Positions 55,558-64,000 of a DNA stretch of 64,000 nucleotides are shown piece by piece (the first letter of the stretch is position 1; every line of letters starts with the position of its first letter). A model generated the notes under the pieces. It saw only the letters and a list, made by a program, of their open reading frames with translations. It had not been told where the DNA came from and made no database searches. Source of the stretch: Hyaloscypha bicolor E (lineage: Eukaryota; Ascomycota; Leotiomycetes; Helotiales; Hyaloscyphaceae); the NCBI RefSeq assembly GCF_002865645.1, contig NW_020194541.1:103181-167180 (forward strand), given 5' to 3'. The position numbers and the translations under genes were made by a program.

Positions 55558-57449
55558 CTATGCTCTTCCACGTCCCCTTCCATGGCCATTGCCCCTTACC
55601 CTTTCAGTCTCTCTTCCACTTCCGCCGCGTCTATTGTCACCCATCACATGCGACCCTGGTCCTGATGCCGCTGGCAATGCATGACCAAGCTCTACCATGC
55701 TAACCTGAGTTTCGTGGGCAGCCACTCCACTGACTGGTCTAGACGGAGATTCTTGTGGTTGATTTGATAGCGGAGGTGGAGTAGGGGGGGCTCTCCTTGG
55801 CCGTCGCTGGTGCAGTGGCGGGGTTGGAGTAGGAGGACCTCTCCTTGGCTCTGGAGCATATCTTGCTAATATGCTCGAACTTGAAGAAACGTCATCTCCT
55901 GGCAATGAGCTTCGTAGTTGTTGATGTTGCTGTGGGCGGGAAGCAGACGCTTCTGCGCTCGTAACTGGGTCTCTCGGTCTGGGAGGGGCTTGTGCCACCG
56001 GAGTTGTTCGGGAAGTTGAGCCAACTCCTGGCCCCTCTGTTCCAAAATTCACACTTCGTGGGCGTTTTGCTTGTTGTTGGTTACCAGACGCGGGAGGAGA
56101 GACTCCGTAAAGAGATTCATCGTCCACTTGTTGCTGTTGCAAGGCCTGGCTTCCTAGATGGCGAGCAGACCCCTGCTGAACATTTCCTTCCTGTGTGTTT
56201 TTACGCTTAAGCCTCTTTTCTCGATCTGTCGCAGCTTTTGTATACCTGCACTCTTTCCCCATGTTTCTACAGCTACTGCATCCGCTCAGGATCTTATCAC
56301 AGCCTTCAGCTCCACCATGGCAGTGATCGCATGCTCTTGCTGAACGGCCAGGATCCGGTATTCGATAGTCCCGTTCAGGATACTTGTTACGTGATTCTTG
56401 GGTCACATCAACACATTCCCGGTTCGTCTTGATACAGTGATTGCAAGATCTTTTTCCGTCGCAACGGGTTTTACGGTGAAAACAGTTACCACACTTCAAT
56501 GATGACTGCTGGCGCTGCTGATTCTTTGGCTTGTCTCTTAGGCTGAAACTGTTTACCGGCTTGTCTGAATGTTGGTACGTACACTCTTTCTTTACTTGTT
56601 TGCAGCGTTGGCAGCCGTCCTTTTCCCGATTACATGTCTGTGTAACACAGCGTTTTCTGCATCGATCACATGCCGAGCGCAATCCCTGTGTGGCCTCTTT
56701 ACAAGCCGAGTTAGACTTCCTTGCGATACACGTGTCTCATGGCAGAGAGCCTTACCAAACCTGCTGCACGTTTCACTACGCCCGTGCAGCACACATTCAC
56801 TACAAGCACCACCAAAATATCCCGCTCGTCGACGACATTCCAGCAAAACTGGATTCGATCCTTCCTCGCATTGTAAACAAGTTCTGGGACAGGTAGCGCC
56901 GAAGAGTGAGATAGCCAGTGCCTGAGCCATTCGCATAATTGCTGGGGGCTGCGCCAAACCAGGAGGCCCAAGGCGATTTTGTGACGCCAAAGAGACGGTT
57001 CGAAAAGTATGAGTAGCGTTTGTAGCCTCAGGGAGTATGTTGGCTTCTGAGCCAAGCAGAGATCTCAAACACGCGATGTTGACAACCAGAATGTCAGACC
57101 AACGTGGATGCACGCGCGCTACAAGCGCTGCGCCACCTTCTGCGAGATAAGCATCTGTGATGCCCTCGATATCAAGAAGCCTTTCCGCGACCGAAGGAAG
57201 AGCTGCAGACTGGTGTTCTCGTTGTTGCAGTTCTTGGTTTTGTGCTCGAGGACCTAAATGAGCTCTCGCATCTCTCGCAGCTCTCGCGTCTCTCACCTCA
57301 TAGAACCTCCTCTCGATATCTTCTTCACTCCTCTCGGGAAAATGTTGTTCCTGGATGCTGTAAAAGGTCAACCCGTAAAATCCATGTAATCTTTGAATTC
57401 TGTCATCCTCATCTTGAGTAAAATCGGCTTGTGATTCATGAGCCGACAT
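55558..57449 (-). CDS. Myb/SANT-like protein with four cysteine zinc clusters (610 aa)
   Basis: Model: complement(55558..56696, 56756..57449), with one 59-nt GT-AG intron that joins two frames. Residues 9-50 (FTQDEDDRI, then SEEDIERRFYEV) look like a Myb/SANT helix set. Four cysteine clusters follow: C191-C228 (looser spacing), C241-C270 (one extra Cys), C300-C326 (spacing 2-6-5-2-6) and C354-C381 (exact GAL4 spacing 2-6-6-2-6). About 230 disordered residues rich in Pro, Ser, Arg and Gln end in NGHGRGRGRA. Zn2Cys6 regulators normally carry a single cluster, so a chain of four is unusual. Nuclear DNA or RNA binding is inferred; targets are unknown. The protein has no fungal_trans middle domain. 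The frame is open throughout, with no sign of decay. Confidence 0.78.
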
Positions 57450-59160
57450 TGCAATTTCTCGTCTTGATTGAAAAGCAAGTGCAACTCAAAGTTGCTTCTC
57501 AGTTCTCTTCGAAGGAGGATGTGCGGCGTTACAGGTGGGGAATGGCTGTGCGTGGTAGCCTCTTGACCTGCGGCTTTCTAAAGATGTCTCCAATACCGAA
57601 CTGAAATAAGAGTCAACGAGAGTACCTAAGCTTATCCAAACCTAGATGGAAGAGCGATTGGTATGAGGAGGCCTTGATGAAGCTTTTAGAGGTTTGGTAT
57701 GTTGATGGAAAGAACAAATTGGGAAATGTGAGAAACAGTGGAGGCTTTTGTACTCTGCTATAATAGAGTCATAAAGTGTATCTCCCACTGAGATCGCATG
57801 TTATCCCCAGAGCATGGAATCAATCCGTGATTCATGGATTTTTGCAGGGCCTGTTGGCCTAAGGACGAAGTCTGATATGATGCGAAAGCAGGCTTGTTAG
57901 TCAAATCTGCCACATTTGGTTAGAAATGTGAGAGGCTTTGAATCATGCCTCTGTAATATGGGGTTTAGCATATGGAACGCGAAGAGGACCTCCTCTATTC
58001 GAGGTATGGCTCATCGTATACTGTGACGAGATATGATCCCCCTTTTTCGCTCGCTTAACTAAGGACGTCTAGCGGAACAGGTAGTTCGATATCGGAATCT
58101 CGACATGAGCATTTCTAATTCCGTCTTTGGACCTGAGCTGTCACTACTATAGCCTGAGCTATGAGTAAGCCAAACCGGGGCTGGGGTGAGTAGGTGAGCT
58201 ACGGAGGTGAGCTCATAATAGATAGTAGCGACCTGTTTAAGCTCCACAACTATGACTACTACTAGCTGAAATTAGAAAGAGTAAGGCAGGGGTCCTTTTA
58301 CGGCCAAGTCTAGATCGTTATTTGAAAGAGCTATATTGTGAGACCAATCGACGCATTCCACAAGATATTCAGTCCTCCCGTGCCGGGTTCACCTCCCTAG
58401 TAGTCTATTGGAATGGGAACAATATATTGGTACAAAATCAATATATTGGAGGTTGACAGTCTGCAGAATGACTAGATACAAGAGAGTAAAGTTTGAAAGT
58501 AGAGGAGAAAGTGTCCAAAGTAAGGGTTTTTATCCTCATTACCTATCGGCGATATCGATAATGCCGAGCCCGCTTTCTTCGATACATTATAAATTAGCTA
58601 ATAAATCAAAAGTAATCAGAATAATAATATATTAGTGAGCTTGGTAAGCTCGGCGAGTGACGCATGACAAATGAGAGTGGAGAACACTAAATTAGTGGTT
58701 GAACCTGGTGCTGGAAGGACTGGTAAGCTAGCTAACGTAGCGTACCAATTCAACACAGTCGCTCAGTCGCTCAACTAATCCCCATAACCCGCCTCGAATT
58801 CATCTACAGAGCTCCATAACCCAACCCGTAATTCAGGGTAGGCAATTCGCCAGAACCGTATCCCAGCGCGAAACCAGGGACTTTCAGTAACACACAGGCG
58901 CAAGCAGGTGAAGAGGAAGTTATTTCTGAACTGACTTATCTCCCGATACCCGGGCAAATATCAGAAAGATATAGGTCATGATAATGCAATACTCAAAGAC
59001 TCGGAACTCAAGCACGCCAAAAGCCGTTTCCGGTTCTGGAGCTGAGCTCCCCGCTGGGCTGCCTGGGACGGCCCACTTCTGGGATGGGAGTACACTCAGC
59101 TCCTCCATTGCCTTGTGCTCATGATGCTCACCTCAAATATAATAATGGCCTGGCAGCCTG
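57450..59160. other. 1.7-kb spacer, no gene seen
   Basis: 5' flank of the zinc-cluster gene and 3' flank of the membrane-protein gene. A direct repeat AATATATTGG occurs twice near 58,421-58,450. No convincing frame or RNA. Confidence 0.45.
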
Positions 59161-60943
59161 CTACGACCTGGCTTGACTCGATGGCTCCCACGTCTCGTCC
59201 CCAATTATTGGGGGCCGCCTTCCTGCCTCTGCATCTCTCTCCGGGTTTTTAACACTCTTCGTAGAAACAAACAGTGGATGTTTCCCCTTCCAATTCTTGA
59301 TGGACGAGGGCAGAAACCTCCCTTGCCGTTCAACCGAGGCTTCACCAACGCCAGGGGCGGGATCAGCCGTCCGCCTTAAGGTCTGGGTTCTCTTAACCTT
59401 TGTTTGTTCCTTCTCAGATGCATCTGCTCGGGGAGTATCGTTAGCTATATCCATGGTGGTCATGATAGTTCAGGAGATGTCGCACTGACCGGTGAATTCG
59501 TCAACAAGCGAGTAAATAATAGACAGAAACGCCACCACGACCGGCAAGACCTGACCGAAGCCCCATGTCGTTAATTCATTACCTTCCACCATTCGGTAGT
59601 TGACTGCCACAAGGGTGATGAGGTCAAACGTATTCCAGACGAGGAATGCGAGGTAGCAGAACCAGTTTAGTGGGTAGAACCCATCGCCGTACGACCAGAT
59701 AGCAAGGAGCTGCACCAGCAAGAACCACAGAACAACCATGGCACTACAAAACACGACTCGTATCATGCTAAAATCGCAAAAAGCGGTCTGTAGCGCTGTC
59801 CAGCCTTTCTTTTCCTTAGATTTCAAGAATGTATCCCACGAGGCCCTCATCTCGCCCCACAGATGCAATGTTATCACCGTTGTCCAGATGAACCACCTTT
59901 CATTCCAGCGCTTGGTACATGGAAACAAACACAAGGCTAGGGCGAAGGCGAATAGCCCCTGACCGATAATCCAGAAGTAGAAGGAGAAGTAAGGATTCGC
60001 CCGGTCCATGAATCTGTAGCAGTAGCCTGCAGTGTCGTTGTGCGGAATGCTGTCCGGCTCGGGCCATAGATGCCGTTTTCCCTCACGGAGATAGACGAAG
60101 GTCTGATAGTATATTGCCAGTACCATGCAGACGAATATGGCCAAACGTCTCACTAGCAGCCGCCACTCATTGTCTTTAGAGTCGACGTTCATGTAATTGA
60201 TGCGTATAGCCCAGAATGAGTTAAGCGCCATCATATATGAGATAAGAACTAGTTGTTCGTGGTAAAAAGTGAGGTCGTTCCGGTTCGCTATGCCGGAAAT
60301 AATGATTCCAAGTGACGTGATTGCCTGAAGGTCGCCAAGATCTCCAAGGACATTGAGAATCTTTTCAACAAACGGGGATTCCGGTTTTGGCGAGGCATGG
60401 AGCCCCTTGACGTAGTCATACCCTTTCCTGTTGAGACGTACTCGCTGATAGTCGCGCCTGGCCTCGGTTGCCGGGGTTGCCTGGGTGCCACTTACACTGG
60501 ACCTAATGGGCTTCACTTTCCGGACCCCGGAGATGGTGTAGGATCGCCCTGGCGAGCGTCTCGAGAGAATCACGTTTTGATCTTGGTGGTCGTTGTCGCT
60601 GAGCTGCGACGGCGCGTCTTGGTTAATGCGTTGGGCTGCACCTCTTTCGACTAGCTCTGTCCCGTTCGACTTCAGCCCAGATGGTCCATTTCCATGAGAC
60701 GTAGGACTTAGGTCCTTGGGGTTTCGCCATTCTTGGTACGTTTCCTTCGTTTCCTTCCAGGCCGGGATGAAAGTCAGAATGACGGTGAACCAGGCAACAA
60801 CTGCAAAGGACCCAACGACCTGTCTTGCGTCAGTGTGACTATTCGCGGAAGATGTTTGGGCTAGTCCTGACCCCTGGTCCTCCCACGTCCGTATTCCCCG
60901 CAATAGTTGTGTTGCAAGAGAAGTCTGGATCTATAAGCGACAT
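59161..60943 (-). CDS. Multi-pass fungal membrane protein of unknown function (561 aa)
   Basis: Model: complement(59161..59444, 59490..60819, 60872..60943). The introns are 45 and 52 nt; the second joins at GTC phase 0 and has a CTGAC branch site. Exon 1 gives MSLIDPDFSCNTTIAGNTD, a short luminal start; TM1 (VVAWFTVILTFIPAW) is followed by a cytosolic basic loop of about 130 residues. Six or seven further hydrophobic segments lie between about 185 and 460 (for example FVCMVLAIYYQTFVYL, VVLWFLLVQLLAIW). The C-terminal 100 residues are charged. Such proteins, opening with CN..IAG..D and a single TM before a long loop, are common orphans in Leotiomycetes and Sordariomycetes. No enzymatic motif was seen. 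Splicing removes the stop between the two longer frames, which supports the model. Confidence 0.7.
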
Positions 60944-63900
60944 AATTTCTGATATGAACTGAGGTTCACGCGCACTTCTAGGTCAACAAACAAACTAGAA
61001 TAGTGAGGCGTTATTTGGGACGCCCCACACCGTCCTACCTAAGTGCGCGTTGGGGCTATTACGCACGAGATGAAAGTCGCTAACCCGTAAGGCCCGGAGT
61101 ACTGAATATGCGGACCAAATATCAGGGCTTAAATTAGTTGCTCTCCTTGTTCCTCCACGCCCACATATCGAGAGCAGCCACGGTGAGTGGCAGCGACAGC
61201 TAAATATTCTGGGCAGCCTTCCGCCATCTCGGGAGGACGGACTAGGCCGCTCTCGTCAAGACAAACCGGGCTAGTACTGGGGGCCACACTTCTCAATACG
61301 GAGTAGTCAGGGTTCGCTACCGAGCCGCCCCCTATTGCGGGGTCAAGTGGCTCATTGGTTCCTTCATTGCGCGAATTGGAAGGAAGATACGAATTGCCAA
61401 TTGGTGGCGCCAGCCACATTGAACAAATCATTTGATAGTTCGATGCAAGGACCGTCACAAAAAGGGGCTGACTGCGAGGACAGCGACCATGGATGGCGCG
61501 AAGCAGGACTTCTGGCCCGTGTCTGTGATGACCAATCGAACGCAAACACAGACTGTGACGTGGCTGTGCTTGAGCAGTTGAAAAGTACTTCGGTTGTCCA
61601 CCAGAGTCACCAGGAACGCCAGAGCATTGCTTGAGCAAGAGTTTAGTAAAGAGAACATTCTATTGCTGTCACTCTTCTTCTATTGTTATTGTGTCTCCTC
61701 AACAATTGAAAACAAATAACCTCGTCTTTGAGACCTCCTCACCGTTCTATATTCTGCATTCAATCTTTACTCAAACTGCAAATCTGAAACTGCACAGTGG
61801 AGGCTTGCATTCGTAAATCAAAAATGCATTCAGCAGTAGACTACTCTTCTCTCTGAGAGACCCAAATCGTTGGTGTCTATTTATTGATCCCCACTTGGGA
61901 TACAGGAGAGATTTAAATAAACGGAAGAGGAAGACAAAGATAGTGGAATGAAATTAACGAAGGGAATGGGAGGAGTTTATCACTTATCAGAGATGTTCCA
62001 GGTTATGATTAAAATGAACAAGTCTGGAGTCAGCAAGGATCACAGGGTAGGCTTAGAAATAAATTAGAAATAACCGCGCCAAAAGCAAGATATAGTGCTT
62101 ATAAAATGATAAATACATGCTCATGGATTCGTAGCTTTGTACGCAGAGCTCATTGGACATCGGTTCTATTCTCCAGAGACGATGGAAATGCACTTGTAAT
62201 TCCCTAGATGTATAATTGTCATCTCCCTGCACGGTTATTCTCCAGAACTAGCGGAGAGCTCTAGAAAGAGTGCTGTGTGGTCATGGACAGTTGACTTTGA
62301 ACAGATAGTGGTTCCTGGCTATGAGGTCCCCCACCTTTGTCACTTGTCGACCCGGATTCCTCTCTTCAGCTCTGCTCCAGTACAATCAAAAGAACTTGAC
62401 TTTCAACTTAACAACAGATATTTAGATTCAACGGTAGGATGTAATAACAGAGACAGCAAATTGCAAGGTCGTGCCTCAAATCAACACAGAGATGGCCAGT
62501 GTTTCAACTCTTTGTAACAGCAACATCACTCATGGAAGCCGCGTTAAATATTGCATATTCCAGATCCTGAGAGTCTAGGAATGGGAAAGAAGCAGAGAGA
62601 GTTAACAGAAACCACCTGACCATACGATTTAATTCCCACTTTCCGTAAGAGAATCAAAAACCGTCAAGACAGGACTGGCATTGCGATATAAATTCCACCA
62701 AGCCCCGACTCTCCACAAGAATCTAGACCCAGGCATATGACCTTCAGTGGAACAGACAGGCGGTGAGTCCAAACCCCTCTGTGCCAGGTTATAAGCTTTG
62801 GATTCCTCATATAAATCATTTGATTCGAATAACCTGCTCCCTACTTGCATTACCTCATTCACTCTCCCACGGCCTTGGGGTAGACCTGAATCTCTAATTC
62901 CGCTGTCAAGGACTTCACTGCTGTCACTCGAACCCTCACTGTCATCCTTAAATCACCACTCCCGGAGATTGTATAGTATTGCCATGCAATTCGGCAAATC
63001 CCTTCTCAGGCTCTTGATACGTCTTGCTCGCTGGCCGTGGTTGGATCCTAGGCTTTTAAATAATTCCCGAGAATTCACCATGACGAGGCGAAGAGGTTTG
63101 GTAGGGTGTTCGAAGTGTAGTCTTCCGTTGAGGAGCGTGATCAAGTTATACATCTTCGAAGCACAGTTGGAATAATAAACGAGGGAAGGAGAGGGAAGAT
63201 TATTCAACCCATAATTCGTAGCTCTACCTTGGAATAGAAACAAAGGAATACAATTTGCGAATCTGTTAAATAAAGGCGAAGATTGTAAACCAAGCTCGAA
63301 GTATAAATTCAAGGGGGAAACCGAGAGCAAAATTCACTTCAACATCCAAGCCGCATCCCGAAGACAATTGTCTCATGAATGTGGTTCAGATATTTGATAA
63401 GCCAATAAGAAGATTCAGTCGACCTTTGAGAGAAAGGTGCGTAGCGCTACGAAAGCGGATTCGTACTTAAGCAACAACAGGCTTCCTACAATTCCAAATG
63501 ACATGCTGCCAATCCTCCCTTGCTGTCAAACTCCATTGCACCCCCCAATCCAAGGTTTCGCTCTCTATACAATCGGAGCCCATGCCCCTGTCCACTAGAT
63601 AATTTACAACCAAAGCAATCCAAAGCATCGCGGTGGAAGTGGCGTCATAAGTCGTCACTATAAATTCGCATTCCCAGACTTAATTCTTTGAAGTCTGGAG
63701 AAAGCCACTTTGGAATTGCAAGAACCGTGGGAGAGGGTAGCTCTCTTGAAGCAAAATAGAAGAGGGTGAAGAAGGATCACATAATCTGCTAACCTCTCGC
63801 CCAGTGTATTTAAAAGCAGAAGCAATATAAGCGATTCCAGTAGTTAGAGAATCGGGTAGCGAGGATAAAAACGTGTCAATGTCAGACTCCCCACCACCCC

Positions 63901-64000
63901 TTTGTTGAGAAAACACCGTAGATGTGTCAAGAAGCAATTACTTGCAAGTGGTGACGTTAAAAGGCGCAACGCGAGGTAACTGGATCATGTATTGCATTTA
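60944..64000. other. Right-edge stretch without a supported gene
   Basis: Normal composition to about 61,600, somewhat AT-richer after. A 169-codon frame at 61,129-61,638 (minus), overlapped by a 99-codon frame on the other strand, and two overlapping frames around 62,798-63,330 lack motifs, plausible splice partners or N-terminal signals. A gene may begin beyond the window edge. No transposon ends were recognised. Confidence 0.45.

Noticed and set aside
61129..61638. 169-codon frame on the minus strand
   Set aside because: Overlapped by a 99-codon frame on the other strand, no domain features and no clear start context.
62798..63330. 125-codon frames on both strands
   Set aside because: They overlap each other almost completely and neither shows a family motif; at most one could be real and I cannot choose.

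Overview
The window looks like filamentous ascomycete (Pezizomycotina) nuclear DNA. The protein genes carry short introns (about 45-65 nt) and belong to typical fungal families: Zn2Cys6 regulators, MFS exporters, a STAND/NACHT-WD40 protein and a Fung_rhodopsin-type membrane protein. Base composition is sharply two-phase. About 11 kb at the left edge, and parts of 15.4-17.6 kb, are extremely AT-rich, free of open frames and built of decayed repeats, as expected after repeat-induced point mutation (RIP). The rest is ordinary gene-bearing DNA. I found no rRNA, tRNA or CRISPR. All exon models are by-eye spliced translations; each one keeps frame from start to stop.

Layout. 1-11,050: RIP-type repeat block containing a long inverted repeat, a direct repeat of about 1.3 kb and a hAT-like element with an 8-bp target duplication. 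11,488-15,184 (minus): a complete NLR-like gene with HeLo/SesA-type N-terminus, NACHT and eight near-identical WD40 repeats, isolated between AT-rich blocks. 15.2-18.5 kb: AT-rich DNA and an element with long terminal inverted repeats. 18.5-26.2 kb (plus): Zn2Cys6 regulator, 14-TM MFS exporter, hAT-like MITE, SAM methyltransferase. 26.5-36.8 kb (minus): small PY-type protein, two related short Zn2Cys6 regulators flanking a short-chain dehydrogenase, an FAD monooxygenase and a second MFS exporter. 38.8-51.4 kb: rhodopsin-like membrane protein, secreted beta-lactamase-fold hydrolase, GH43 glycosidase and sugar transporter, with a RIP-killed Tc1 element inserted 72 bp before the transporter start codon. 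51.6-54.1 kb: a broken methyltransferase with a second hAT family sitting inside it. 55.5-61 kb (minus): a Myb/SANT-like protein with four cysteine clusters, and a multi-pass membrane protein.

How the genes may work together (inference). The methyltransferase, SDR, FAD monooxygenase, two exporters, three regulators and a beta-lactamase-fold hydrolase are the accessory parts of a small-molecule cluster, but no PKS, NRPS or terpene-synthase core is visible. GH43 plus sugar transporter is a natural plant-polysaccharide uptake pair. The NLR gene next to RIP-ed repeats fits a heterokaryon-incompatibility or defence locus.

The most interesting observations are the four-cluster zinc protein, the repeat-homogenised NLR, an apparently high share of GC-AG introns (4 of 37 modelled) and transposon insertions at functional sites.
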